Origin: Pestalotiopsis fici W106-1
Lineage: Eukaryota; Ascomycota; Sordariomycetes; Amphisphaeriales; Sporocadaceae
Assembly (NCBI RefSeq): GCF_000516985.1
Contig: NW_006917098.1
Span: forward strand, 186,001-250,000
Length of the DNA: 64,000 nucleotides
Reading direction: 5' to 3'
The position numbers and the translations under genes were made by a program. This document shows, piece by piece, positions 37,738 to 49,590 of the stretch. The notes below the pieces were generated by a model. That model was not told the DNA's origin. It searched no databases and saw nothing but the letters and a program-made list of their open reading frames with translations. Numbering within the stretch: position 1 is the stretch's first letter; the number at the start of each line of letters is the position of its first letter.

Positions 37738-40462
37738 ATGTTAGCCCCTTCCAAGAACAAATCCAGGTACCACGATGGTAACTCGCCCAAGAGAGGAAAA
37801 AAAGACATGGCTACCGCAGCCGACGGGTCGGTGGAGTACTGGCCTTGTTGGCATCAGGCGAGTAGATTGATGTTGCCAGTCGTCACCACTGGCGCCCTTT
37901 TGAGTTCGGTCTCGTCAGCTCCTGCAGACCAGGAGATTGGGATCGATGTCGGATATCAATGTGAGCCAACCATGGGACCGGGAGGGCGTTCAAACCTTCT
38001 TGGTGGGGAGACTCGCAGGGCCATGCCCAATGCGGCCCTGCAGCCTCCAGTCTACACCACCGTTCCTTACCAATATGTTTCGGACTTTGCTCAAGTTCCT
38101 ACTGCATTCATCCCGAACGGAACCCCTCTCTGTGTTCCATCTAGTAGTGCCTTCGAGTTCTGCGTGCCCGTCATGCGCTACCAACCTCTCGATCCTGGTT
38201 GGCATTGCCAGGACATGCCGTCTCATCAGCCTTTTACTCAGGGAAACCAGAATTATGATGATTTGCCAAATGAACCCGCTCTTGGTGATGATGGCTCCGC
38301 TACCATGAGTTCCCCTCACTCTGACATTCCCCTCCCCGGTGACATCCCTTTCTCAGGCTTCGACGGCGTGCCTTATCAGCATCAGCACTACCATGATCTG
38401 TCATTTATCGATTTCCCACTGATTGCGATGGATGATAATGGCTTCCCAGTATATCAGCCGATGGAGGAATTCCTGCAACTCGGTGACGACTCAGACCACC
38501 AATACAGTCCGGTCATACCATTTTGCATGTGTCCGGAATGGCCTGACTCATCTCAGTCCAGTGTGGACAGCCTCTCCAGCATTCAGGATGAGCCTTATCA
38601 AATGATCCACCCGGTGCTTCCCGTCGAGAGCGATTACTTTAGGCACGAATTCACGGAGGAGTACAGCACCACACCTCCCTCGGGCCCATCGAGAAATAGT
38701 TCTCGCTCTTCTCGGACAGGGGAGACAAGGAACACTGGTGGTCGTAGCGGACCACTCGACCCCAGTGCACGTGAACAGGCCAGCAAGACTCGCCAAATCG
38801 GAGCTTGTAGGCGATGTTCGTGGCAAAAGAACAAGGTGAGCTCCCTTTATTCTCCCTTTCACGCAATAGTCTGTATCCGACTGATCTAAGCCCCAGTGTG
38901 AGCCCGGCCCGGATGGAACCAACGGTCCGTGCCTGCCTTGCTTCAAGATTCTTACCAATGATTCGAAAAAGGTTGTCCACCGGTTGCCATGTAACCGATC
39001 TAAATTGACAGACGCTGTCATGTTCCGTACCGGCGGACTAAACTTCACGAAAAGGCGGGGATGGGAGGGCGCCGCGATGATGGACATGAGACCAGATGAC
39101 TGGGCGGACGACTCAATCATCACAATCCGCCTAACACTTGGCTATTGTGATCAACCTATCGAGTTGCAAGTCCGCAGGTTCGTACCTCAGGAAGGCGTCG
39201 ACATGATCTCACGCTTTTGGCTGGATCCACATGGTCGACAGCAAACGACGAAGATCGCACCATACGCGCTGCACAACATCAAGGCACACAGGGCCGTATT
39301 GGTGTCGCATGTCATGGCGAATGCGTTTCAAGCAATCAAGCGCTATGCGGAGAACAAAACCGTGCACCCTATAGTCACGGAGACCTACAAAGTCGCGTAA
39401 GATCTTTTCATCAGGCATCGATGACTTTCATTTGGCTAATGGAAAACAGATGGGACCACATGCGAGCAGTTGACGTAAGTTGAAACTGTCTAAGAAGCAA
39501 AGTCTAAAGTACGGGCTTACAAATGAGACAGTACCAATCGCCGAGTAGCAAAGTCAAGGCAAAGGAGTTTATGGAAGATTTATTCAAACTGTGGTTTGCC
39601 ATGAGTGAGCTCCCTTGCAACACCACTGAGATAATCCACCATATTGACTTTCTTCAAGAGAATACACTCGGATCGGCATGGCTTCTTGGAGACCCTGGTC
39701 AAAGAGAGACGCTCTACATGAGCCCCGACGAAAGAGACGGCCATCCGTTCCCAGACAAGATCAGCGCTCCACGCTTGGTCTGCCAGCAGTTTGATGCCAT
39801 CAACTACTGCTCGATGCTAAACCCTTGGCGAACAGCATTTTTCAAGAAGTTGGATCAGATCATGGCTGCGAAGATTGACCCCAAGATGCTGTATACTGTT
39901 TATCTTGCTATCTTCATCCTGCTCCACGAGGTTTCCAACACGTCAAAAGACCGTTACTGGCACGCCAGACACAAGAAGGATGTGCAACGACGATATGACA
40001 TGGAACTCTTCATGGAGCAGCTTCATGATGGCGCCAACCAGCTCTTGTACGCATGGCACTACTACAAATGTGGCTTCAACCCCCTTGATGCCAACCCAAA
40101 CGATGCCAACCCTCTTGACGCCGATTGGGTGAAAGTCACGGATGAGAGGACGACGGATATATTCAACCACATGACCACAGACCAAGCAAGAGTGATGGTT
40201 CACCATGCCAAGGAGAGTAGCAATGGAACAGGTAAGGCAAACCTCATGCAACCAAAGCGCACCACTACTTACCGCTTGAATAGTGCCAGAAACGCGCGCA
40301 GAAAGGAAGGGCTGGAATGGGCTCGTCTTCAACCCACAGGAAAAAAGCCCGCTCATCTGGGAACGTGATATGCACTTTGTTTCCCAAATGTTCAATGACG
40401 ATTGGCAGCATTCCCGTGTCTGGAGTCGTGCCATTGATCATGGACAACCGCAGAGGCTTTGA
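37738..40462 (+). CDS. variant Zn2Cys6 (C6-type) protein, five exons
   Basis: Exons 37738-38835, 38897-39396, 39450-39474, 39532-40231 and 40284-40462 encode 833 residues. Introns have donors GTGAGC, GTAAGA, GTAAGT and GTAAGG, and frame is kept at each junction. Exon 3 is only 25 nt. The cluster is Cys357-x2-Cys360-x6-Cys367-x10-Cys378-x2-Cys381-x16-Cys398, in the context ACRRCSWQKNK / CEPGPDG. The last loop is longer than in classical Gal4-type clusters (6-8), and the cluster lies mid-protein after an acidic, Pro/Ser-rich N-terminal half. Many filamentous ascomycetes have proteins of this kind; a role as transcription regulator is likely but not shown. The frame is open upstream to 37726, with ATG choices at 37738 or 37807. 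The final exon (ending SRAIDHGQPQRL) is strongly supported by its frame after splicing. Confidence 0.8.
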
Positions 40463-41224
40463 AGGGGGTTGACTGCGGCGCTGCTTTCTGCCTTTCTCTT
40501 CTCTTCTTATTCTTCCTTTTTTCCACAACTGTCTTTCCAGGTCGGGCGGGGTATTGAAGTGAGCATTCATTTATTACAGTACGGTTTTACTCAAGCATGT
40601 TAACGGACAAAACCAACACATTCAAAATTAACACATGTCATGACTCTAGACGACTTTAACGAGCAAACATCAATATACGGTATCTTTCAACTAGATATCT
40701 CAAAACTGATTCGCCGCGTCTTATATTCATGAGCCAGTGTCCCCTCTCCTGTGTAAAAGAGTGACGTCCAACTAGGGCAAAGCTCGCAATGCAATAGGTA
40801 TACGACGACAGTTGCTTGACCCATGACAAAGTTTGCCGGTTGCGACGATATCACACGATAGCTACCTTGTGATATGGAACTAGAAGTTTTAGACACTTGA
40901 AGTTGAATTCCACCCGGCAATGATTCATCGTTCCAGAGTCACTTTACTGATGTCAAAAGAGAAAAAGTATTAACGAAAACGCTGATATCTGAGGTCGCCA
41001 TGGTTGAAACCATGCTTTAAATGGCAAGTGGAGTTCCCTTACGCCTCGAACACCCAGCCCTAGCTGCTAGAAAAGTGTCCCCGAGAAATAGAGAACCAGG
41101 GAAGTCAACGCCGCCACCCGTAATGTTGTAATATCCGTGGTATCATCCGTATTCCTTGTATCTTTACCTGTCTTTACCATTTCATGCCCTTAGAGTCTGT
41201 GTATCATCATTGATTCAAGGTGAA
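40463..41224. other. convergent intergenic region
   Basis: About 760 bp between the 3' ends of the Zn2Cys6-like gene and the acyltransferase gene. Nothing was recognised in it. Confidence 0.5.
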
Positions 41225-42661
41225 TCAGTTGTTAACCCTCGATGCTGCCCAGCTTTGAAGGCTGTTCAAGGCTTGGAGGATTAACCTAAAGGTCAAACCG
41301 AACGCGCCAAGCATGATGAAAATCTTGATAAACTCCCACCAGTGACGAGTTCGCACCTCAGTTTCGATATGTCCCTTGATGCCAGCTCCATTTGCGGGGA
41401 AGCGACCTGTGGAGATGTACTGCTCAAGCAGGTCATCCTTCTCGTACCACCGATCCTGCATCCACTTGGAGAATTTCTCCTCATCATCCAGGGGCATATC
41501 TGCCAATGCAAAGCGTCGCCAGTAGAAGTTGACCGACTTTGGCGGTCTTCCGCGGAAATAGGTGCTACTGAGAGTGAAATATTCCTCACCATATCCTCCC
41601 CGGCTAGACAATAGTTAGTATACTGGGTAATTTGGGTTTGATGATGCATAACTTACGGGATGCCCTCGTAGGCCACAGTGCAATCATAGACGTATTCCAC
41701 AGTTTCCTGTAGCTCGTTTAAGCAGAAGAAGGTACCGGTGCTCCTAGGTAAGAGGAGATGTCTCGGGTCCTTTACTCCCGTCTTCTCTGCCCACTTGGCC
41801 GACTTTGCTCTACCATTATTGGACAGATTCGTGCCCTCGGGGAATAGGAGCAGCCACATTGGGTTCAAGAATTCCTCTCCATCTGGGCTGATGACTTTCT
41901 TTCGGAGTTTTTGAAGCCGGTGAGCCAATCGGGGCTGATCAGTGGCCATCTTCCGTGACATGAAGATGAAACCAAACAACAGGCAGCCAGGCCCTATAAC
42001 AGGGATGTATTTGAGTGACTCTTTGAGGATAATGTACAAATGGCCATGCATAGCTGGGTTATTTGTATATCCGACCCACCATAGATACAGCCAATCCGTA
42101 TATATCTGCATTTCTTGTCAGCCTCTGTAGACTCTACCCATAGGCGGATTTTTTCTACCTGGTGATTCGCAATCATGACTAGACGCTCGGGAAAGGCACA
42201 TTCAATTCTACCGTCGGGAGTGATACTCAACTGCCCAGCCACCGATGCATCTCCGCTGACCCTGATCTTTGTCGGCGCCCACCAGTGAGTCATGGTTGTA
42301 CCGAGGAGTCCAAAGGACTGTTTCGTAAGGGCCATGTAGGCATAGTAAAAGTCGCGGTTGAGTAGGTACAGCGGACAGCCAAGAATCTGCGTAATATGAA
42401 TTCTGATGACGCAACTGTTAGAGAAGAACCGTACTATTTTTCATTTTGTGTTGGGGTTCCATACACAATACAGGACGTGGCAAAGTATATGCCAAAAGTA
42501 AGCGCTCGCAGCGCAGAGAAGATCGGACCATGTTGAGCCTTACCAGAAGGGTGAGCCTCCTTTTTCTTCTCGTCGTCGCTTGGGGTTATGCCGGCGGCGA
42601 GGTTCGGAGCCGGCACGTCGTCCTTTGCAACAGGCCGCTGACGAAGCTCGGCGGTTGACAT
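41225..42661 (-). CDS. lysophospholipid acyltransferase, PlsC/LPLAT family (four exons)
   Basis: Exons on the minus strand: 42661-42465, 42414-42159, 42105-41657 and 41603-41225; 426 residues. Introns are 50, 53 and 53 nt, with donors GTATGG, GTAGAA and GTAAGT. The enzyme would move an acyl chain from acyl-CoA to a lysophospholipid in the ER membrane. The catalytic His-x4-Asp motif is Asn149-His150 to Asp155-Trp156 (NHQIYTDW), created exactly across the second splice junction. The substrate motif is LFPEGT at 238-243. Hydrophobic segments lie near residues 50-70 and 185-200, with a C-terminal one near 390-415. The architecture resembles yeast Cst26/Psi1 and animal LCLAT1/AGPAT-type enzymes, which act on phosphatidylinositol or lysocardiolipin; the substrate is inferred. 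It is divergent from the hydrolase gene at 43687, another lipid gene. Confidence 0.9.
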
Positions 42662-43686
42662 GGTCTCTTGAGATTCGGAAATGTCGTGGTTACTCTGAGC
42701 TGGTTCGCATCTACTTTCAGCGGTGTTGAGGCGGTGAGCTGATACACAGTGTAGTATGCGCCCAATAGAAAAAAGATCGGTCGGATAACGTCGCAGCGTA
42801 AATGATGTGGCCGGTCTATGCCTCCTCCATGGTCAGTCCATATTGCAAGCAAGTCTGGTGGGCGCTCAAGTGCTGGAAGGTCTCGACTTCCAAGTCGCGT
42901 GCCTTTTCTTCCTGCGCGGAGCCCAGGACCCACGTATACGACGACCCCGAGCAGCCGAGAGCTTGATGGAGGGGCAGTCTTCGGTATCGCACCAAGCTTA
43001 CCTTCGTCAGAGAAGGTCAGAGCATGTTCATCAGCATCGCAACATGACCACGTTTCTGCTAGAAATTACTCGTCGCAAGCTTGCTTATTGAGAGACGAGG
43101 GAGGATTGTCGGAAAAGAGTAGCGATGCACGAGTCGTCGGCGGTTGCCTTCGTCGTAGGAGTGCAGCGAGTGGGACGGGAATTCCAAGTTTGAGATGGAC
43201 AAGTTGGTGCCATGTGGTCAGTCAGTCATCCATCCATCAGGCACCAGAGTTAGATCCAGTCCACGCAGTTGGCATGCCACCAGCACGCTGTTACTGACAA
43301 ACTGGTCTTACATTGCGGCGAGCTGCGCACTAAAGGATCTGCCAACCCCACTAAAGCATGAGCCTGGCAAGCCTAAAAAGATGGCTGGCGGCACATGCCG
43401 AGTCAATCATCAAGCCTTCCAATCACCAAGCTTGGCACCCTAGCAGATCCCCTGCCTTGGAAATATTTAGCTTGAGCTCCAGTACTGTGACAGGGGGGAG
43501 CTTAACCGAGAACGTTCTGATGGGCCCTTTGCGGACTTGAACATGTTCCCATGAAGCCGGTTTATACTCCGTCGGATTTAACAGCTTCCCGTCGAAAGCT
43601 GAGGAACTCGTGTATCGTAATCAGGATACAGGTCGACTACAACAGTTCTGATAGCTGAGGCACGAGGGCTCTCTCTGCTGGTCCAA
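42662..43686. other. shared divergent promoter region (acyltransferase / lipid-droplet hydrolase)
   Basis: About 1 kb between two divergent lipid-related genes. No third gene was supported, and no specific factor site was identified. Confidence 0.5.
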
Positions 43687-44756
43687 ATGGGCGTCCATTC
43701 GCTTTCATACCCTGCTTCGGCAGGCAGTAACCCAACCTCGTCCCGCGATGTGTTGATATTCTTTATCTCCGGCAACCCCGGATTGATTGACTACTACAGT
43801 CCATTCTTTGAGAGCCTGAGGACTCTGATTGATTCCTGTCCTGATCTGGGATCAACGCGGTTTCACATCTATGGCCAGGATCTTGCGGGATTCGGCGAAG
43901 ATGACCACAAGCCATTCGACGGGCAGAACCCTCCCCACGATGTGGAATATCAGATCAAGAACTCGTATGACGCGCTCTCGGCATTACGCATAGAAGACGG
44001 ACCCAAGAAGTCCCAGCCTTACGATGACATTTTACTCATGGGCCACTCGGTCGGGAGCTATATCGCGCTTCAGATCTTCCACCGTCACCTGCAAGACGCT
44101 TCGGCGGCACCTCACGTGCACCTCAAGGCGGGCGTTCTATTGTTCCCCACGATCGAGCATATTGGCCGGTCGCGGCAGGGCCGGCAGCTCGATCTACTGC
44201 GACGCACGCCCGTCATCGGACCGAGCGCGCACGCCGTTGCACAGGGGTTCCTACGTCTCTGGACATTTGGCGCGCTGCAGTGGTTCGTCGGTAAGGTCCT
44301 AGGCTTCCCGCCGCACGCGGCCGCGGTCACGGCCCGTTTCCTCAAGAGCCGAGATGGCGTCTGGCAGGCCCTGCACATGGGCATGGACGAGATGAAAGTC
44401 ATTGGCGAGGACAAGTGGGATGAGGAACTCTGGGAGATCGAGCGCGGTATCGATCAGCAACAGCAACAGAAGCAGCTGCCGCCCAAGTTCGTCTTCTTTT
44501 TCGGCAAAAATGATCACTGGGTTGCGAGTCATCTGCGTGATGCCTTTATTGAAAGGCGGCAGAAGCACACGGAACGTACGAGGCTGATGATTGACGAGGG
44601 GAACTTGCCTCATGCATTTTGCATTAGTAAGTTTTATATTAGGCTCTTGATGTCATGATTTATTGTCGATGAAACTAACATGAGTGAAAAGATCACAGCG
44701 AGCCTGTAGCCGAAAAGGTCTTGCTCTGGGTTCGAGAGATATATGAACAGGAATAA
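43687..44756 (+). CDS. lipid-droplet-associated hydrolase (LDAH-like, alpha/beta fold; two exons)
   Basis: Exons 43687-44626 and 44692-44756 encode 334 residues; the 65-nt intron has a GTAAGT donor and a CTAAC branch site. The start ATG lies just before the conserved N-terminal strand. The family includes animal LDAH and fungal proteins thought to be lipases or sterol-ester hydrolases on lipid droplets. Visible features: SGNPGLIDYYSPF (about residues 28-40), the family's oxyanion-region motif; the nucleophile elbow GHSVG with Ser121; an acid-residue candidate in GKNDHW; and a catalytic His candidate in NLPHAFCINH, which is built across the splice junction. A hydrophobic middle (about 185-215) may dip into the droplet surface. 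Its actual substrate is not established. The neighbour at 42661 is a divergent acyltransferase. Confidence 0.88.
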
Positions 44757-45314
44757 ACCTTGATGATTCTGTTGGCGCTGGAGCACTCATCGCATTGCGA
44801 CGGGATCTACGCGGAACGGCAAGATTTGAAAAATTAGGGGAAATGACCGCCCAAAAAACCTCATAGGTATTCTCGTGTAAGGCTTGGATACAAGGAAAGG
44901 GAAATGGATCATAGACAAAAGGCGCAGCAGAAGAGGGATAGTTTGAGGAAACGATTCGGAACGCGAATATATAGGGAAAAAGTACACTGATGCGGGAGGG
45001 CTTTCCCCTTTGCGTAGATTTGCTTTGAAGATTCGTGGACACTCGCACGCTTGGACATGTGCAACTAAGTAATATTGCATGCAGCTAGACTTTTTAAAAG
45101 AACGGCCGATTGAGAGATTTTCTATGCGCTATCGATTTCATTCATAGAGAGGTAACATGTTACACGACGATCCGTGTCTTCACTTACCAAGAGTGAGAAC
45201 AGTATTACACAGGCCATTTGTTGACATATAATGCACCTTCAGCCTAGATCTACAAATTATCGAGATGATTTATTCATAATCTCTATACACTACAGGAATA
45301 TTCCATTAAATATA

Positions 45315-46503
45315 TTAGTTCAAAGAGATCTCCTTTCCACTTCGGCTACTTTCTCTAACAGCCTCGATAATCTTGAGCACTTCGCTGGCCTGAGCAGCCG
45401 GCACTGGAATATCTTCCTCCTTGCCGCTGGCAATCGACCCGGCCAGGAGCCTATAGAACTCCTTGTATGTGGGAGGCTTAACGGTGGGATAGCTCTGCTC
45501 CTTGGGTGTCGTGCCGTCAGCGCCAAAGGTTGTCAACTTGCCAGCCCACTCGGCAGGCTCAACACCAAAGTTCTCATCGGCAGGCGAGCGGCCGTTGGGC
45601 TTCTTCTCGTTAAAGTCCTTGAGCTCCGGCTCCTGGGTGTCCAGGTTGGACTTGCGGAAACTACCCTTGGAGCCGCGAATCCAGAAGCGCGGCTGCTGCT
45701 CCTCGACGCTCAGGATGCCAATGCGGATGTGGGCCACCATGCCGTCATTGTAAAAGAGCTGAGCCGTGACACTGTCCGAGTCGTCCTCGGCCGCCTTGAT
45801 GACGCCATCGCGAGAGTTGATGAGCTTGCCAAAGACGCTGGCCGGCTTGCCAAAGAGGGCATATACTTGATCAATCAAGTGCGTGCCCAAGTCGTAGACG
45901 GCACCGCCGCCCTCGCTCACCTTGGTCGTGCCCTTCCAGTTGGTCGGCTTCTCGAGCTTGTACCTGTCAAAGTGTGTCTCAAACTCGACAATGCGACCCA
46001 GAGTGCCCTCCTTGATCAACTTGGTGGCAGTCACAAAGTCGGCATCCCAGCGGCGGTTCTGGTAAACACACAAAACGCGGCTCTTCTCCCGTGCAAGGGC
46101 GACCAGCTTGTCTGCCTCGGCCGAGGTCGGCACAAAGGGCTTCTCACAAAGCACATGCTTGCCAGCGTTGAGAGCCTGGCTGGCCATTTCAAAATGTGTA
46201 GGGGGAGTTGTGGTAAGCACAACAAGATCCAGGTCTGAATCAGCAAGGAAGCTGTCATAGGTGGTGTAGTGCTTGAGATCTGGGTAATCGGCAGGAGCGG
46301 AATCGTTGGCCTTGGGTGATCGTTGAAGGATAGAGTGCAGCTTCAGCGAGGGAGTGACTTTGATAAAGGGGATGTGAAAGACCTTGGCGGACAAGCTGTG
46401 CCAACAGATTTAGCAGGATATACATTTGACTTATTTCATTGATGAATATTGAAACTTACCCGTAGCCCACAACTCCCACGTTGAATGTCTTTGCTGCAGC
46501 CAT
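45315..46503 (-). CDS. Gfo/Idh/MocA-family NAD(P)-dependent oxidoreductase (two exons)
   Basis: Exons on the minus strand: 46503-46460 and 46395-45315; 374 residues. The 64-nt intron (GTAAGT donor) falls inside the nucleotide-binding loop, which reads GVVGYGLSAKVFH once spliced. The Rossmann domain covers about 8-135, with the signature GKHVLCEKPF and catalytic Lys100. The C-terminal substrate domain has GGGAVYDLGTHLIDQ, with the Asp and His typical of the family. Members reduce or oxidise sugars, inositols or similar small substrates in the cytosol; the substrate is not predictable here. A TATA box lies about 125 bp upstream. The gene is divergent from the NADH kinase at 47581 and convergent with the hydrolase at 43687. 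Confidence 0.9.
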
Positions 46504-47580
46504 TTTATAAGATTGAAACTTTGGACGAACAGGGTGCAACTGAGATGAGAGTTTTTGAATGTGTGTGAAGAGAAATAGGCTTCAAGTCAAGATTTGGCAA
46601 AAATATTCGCTGCCTCTCTATGCACTTATATACTTGGACAATGACTCTGTCGGCCGAGACTCGAAGAGCGACTATTCAATTGGCGGCGCATTGTTTCGCA
46701 TAGGTCGGCGGGGCAGTTTGTCACAGAACCCCACCATGGCTAGTTCATGGGAAGGTCCTCCCGAAAGCTGAATAGGTGCAAGCCGCGCATCGATCTCGGC
46801 GGGGAAAATGTCTCCGGGGGGTGAAACTCGGCGAGAAGAGACCGTGTAGCAAGGCACCAAGCTGCGATTTGTCTGGATACTAGGCGAGAATTATGAGAAA
46901 TCAGTGTAGAGGTATAATATCATTTTTAAAACCAATGGCGGAACAAACAAAAGATGCAAGTCCATTGCGCATGTGATTGCTTCTACACTACAAATACACT
47001 ACCATGCGGAAATGGTCCAGCTGTAGACAGCTTCATATGGCAATGATGTCATGCTAAAGTATAAGTCCCTGCAATGCGGCTGCGGCTTATCCACCTAACT
47101 GTGGCGTCCATATATTTACAATGATTGGTATTGACACCACGAGTCCTGCATCTGCTTAAATATTTCATCTGTCGACCTTGTCAAACAAGAAATTCGTCCT
47201 TTTCGACGCCTATTATCTGGAAGCTAACAGCTATGGGAAGCTTTGACAGCTCCAACGGAGGGGTCTCCTTCGCTTACCTTGCCTTAGCTATGAGAGATGA
47301 ATAACGTAATCGCTAATTGGTCATTTTTGCACTTAGCGCGCATAGCGTCGGGACTTTTTTTCCTCTGTCACCCAGCTCTCCGCCCCAGGTAACATTTGCA
47401 TCATGATCCCAAACCTCTAGAGCCAAGGCCGTATACTCGACAAACGCGGTCTTTGCTTGAATGATCATGAAGACCTGAAAGCACGGTACTTGATGATATT
47501 CGAAAGCGTGGGACATCCACCTGAAGTCTTGCGCATACAGCCATGAGCGCAAGCATTTACTTCTAGACGAACAAACAAAT
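46504..47580. other. shared divergent promoter region (oxidoreductase / NADH kinase)
   Basis: About 1.1 kb between two divergent genes. It contains the TATA box of the oxidoreductase gene. No further gene was seen. Confidence 0.5.
46625..46632 (-). promoter_or_regulatory. TATA box of the Gfo/Idh/MocA gene
   Basis: Read on the minus strand the sequence is TATATAAG, about 122-130 bp upstream of the ATG at 46503. This is a good match in sequence and position. Confidence 0.6.
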
Positions 47581-48945
47581 ATGGCTGCCATCCGGAGCAA
47601 CCTGGGCATGCGACTGCCCCAAAGCCTGAAAAGAGGCTTCGCCACCACTGCGTGCCGCCTCGAGATACGATCTGTCGATCAACTTCCTGGTCGCATTACC
47701 CCGCGATACAATAATGCTGCGACATCGTCTCTCCTGGCCTTGGAATGGCCCGAACCTCCTCGCAACGTGCTGATAGTACCAAAGCTATACGCGCCAAAGG
47801 TTATCAAGTCGGCAGTCGAGTTTGTCAAGCATGTCAATGCGGAATACCCAAACATCAACTTTATCTTCGAACATCGCGTTGCCTCAACAATTCACGACTC
47901 GCTGCCTTTTCCGATTTATACTTCGGAGCCGACACATTTTCCGGCCAAGATCGATCTCGTGGCGACACTCGGAGGCGACGGCACCATCTTGAGGGCAGCG
48001 AGCCTATTCAGTCTGCATACGAGTGTGCCTCCGATACTCTCATTCAGTATGGGAACCCTAGGATTCTTGGGCGAATGGAAATTCGAAGAATACAAGCGAG
48101 CGTGGAGGGAGGTCTACATGAGCGGAAGCCGTGTCGCGGTTAGCGATTTGCAAGGACCACACACGCAGGCTGCCAACGGACGTCACGGATACGACGAAGA
48201 CACGTTGAAGAATGGATGGGCTGGTTTCAAAGGCAGAAGTATGGGAGCCACCCGGACCAGCAAAATTCTCCTCCGGCATCGGCTCAAGGTCGGCGTATAC
48301 GATGCAAACGGCATCAATATCAATGAGCATCTGATGCCCACATCTACAGCGGCTCTGCATCAGCCCCTTCCCCCTGTGCCTCCTGCTGTCAAGGAATTGT
48401 CCAAGTCCGGCGCACCAGTCATCCCCGACTTGCATGCTATCAACGAGTTAGTCATTCACCGCGGTCCCAACCCTCATCTGGCCATTGTGGATGTCTATGT
48501 GGGCAATCGCTTCTTCACCGAGGCTGTGGCCGACGGTATCTTGATCAGTACGCCAACTGGTTCTACCGCATATTCGCTTTCAGCTGGAGGAACCATCATC
48601 CATCCGTTGACAAAATCAATGCTCTTGACACCAATCTGTGCTCGGACTTTAAGCTTCCGTCACCTGTGCCTTCCCCTGAACAAGAAGGTTGTTCTCAAAG
48701 TCAGCAAAAAGAACCGAGGTCGCGAACTGGAAGTCAGCATTGATGGAAAACGAAGAGCTGGTGTCACCATTGGAATGGAAATCCGGGTCACTGGTGAGGT
48801 CGTCGCCCCCGACGCTACTGGAAAGTGGGCTGGTGGCGTTCCTTGTGTGATCAGAAGTAGCGGACAAGGTGACGAGGGAGACGACGATGATGGCTGGGTA
48901 GTTGGACTGAACGAGAGGCTCAAGTTCAACTATCCTGTTGGATAA
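47581..48945 (+). CDS. mitochondrial NADH kinase, Pos5-like
   Basis: A single-exon frame for 454 residues. The enzyme phosphorylates NADH or NAD+ with ATP to give NADPH or NADP+; in yeast, Pos5 does this in the mitochondrial matrix. The N-terminal ~28 residues are rich in Arg, Ser and Ala without acids, as expected of a mitochondrial presequence. The NAD-kinase signature GGDGT is at 131-135, within TLGGDGTILRAA. The second conserved block, DGILISTPTGSTAYSLSAGG, lies near residue 320. A poorly conserved insert lies near 195-245. A start at the ATG at 47581 gives the complete presequence. The divergent neighbour uses NAD(P), a loose functional link at best. Confidence 0.92.
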   Translation: MAAIRSNLGMRLPQSLKRGFATTACRLEIRSVDQLPGRITPRYNNAATSSLLALEWPEPPRNVLIVPKLYAPKVIKSAVEFVKHVNAEYPNINFIFEHRVASTIHDSLPFPIYTSEPTHFPAKIDLVATLGGDGTILRAASLFSLHTSVPPILSFSMGTLGFLGEWKFEEYKRAWREVYMSGSRVAVSDLQGPHTQAANGRHGYDEDTLKNGWAGFKGRSMGATRTSKILLRHRLKVGVYDANGININEHLMPTSTAALHQPLPPVPPAVKELSKSGAPVIPDLHAINELVIHRGPNPHLAIVDVYVGNRFFTEAVADGILISTPTGSTAYSLSAGGTIIHPLTKSMLLTPICARTLSFRHLCLPLNKKVVLKVSKKNRGRELEVSIDGKRRAGVTIGMEIRVTGEVVAPDATGKWAGGVPCVIRSSGQGDEGDDDDGWVVGLNERLKFNYPVG

Positions 48946-49590
48946 GCATGGAACACGAAAGGCTTCAACCATGGTCCAATTTGGCGAAAATACCCTTTGA
49001 TTGATTATATGCTGGAGTCGGCTTGTTTAGGGAAAACTTGGCTTCATTTTGACACTTGATGTATATATGTATTGGATCTGTCATTTCCACGGGGCATTCC
49101 TTGGTGTTTGTTATCTAATTTCTTCCGGTTGCCTCATTTCAGAGATACCCACAGGCTCATATCATCTCAATACTAAAGAGAACATATCTTGTGTCCAAGA
49201 GGTATTCTCTGCCTGTACGTATGTGCCGTCTCGATTCCCGTTCCTTGCGATTAATCTCCCTGAAACTTTCCCGCTTGTCTATTTCGGTTCCTGATCGCGG
49301 ACACGGGTAGGTTAGTCATTTGGATGACGGAATGCGCATACAGCTCAAACCGTGAGGTCGTTAGGTTTGAGAGCCGATTAGGCTCGGAATGTCCCCCATT
49401 CTAGTCAGAAGATTGCAATAAACCTTCAAGCCAGCCTTAAAATAAGGACAACGCGGCACCCGCTGCCGTATAGTACAACCCAGGCAGCCCTCAATATTCC
49501 ATGGTCATACATATACTGTGCATGTTATTTCTATTTTGTATCTTGATTCTGCTGTGCTTCGTCTGCTACTCAATCTTCACTTTCATCACA
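48946..49590. other. intergenic region and leader of the dynamin-like gene
   Basis: Contains the 3' flank of the NADH kinase gene and the promoter of the dynamin-like gene. An in-frame ATG at 49501 precedes the preferred start. The last 30 bp before 49591 look like a C/T-rich leader. Confidence 0.5.

Noticed and set aside
42807..43297. Plus-strand open frames in the divergent promoter of the acyltransferase and hydrolase genes
   Set aside because: No domain, no conserved start, and biased composition in two overlapping frames.
45231..46238. 335-codon plus-strand open frame opposite the Gfo/Idh/MocA gene
   Set aside because: Antisense shadow of a recognised gene; no domain and no independent coding signal.
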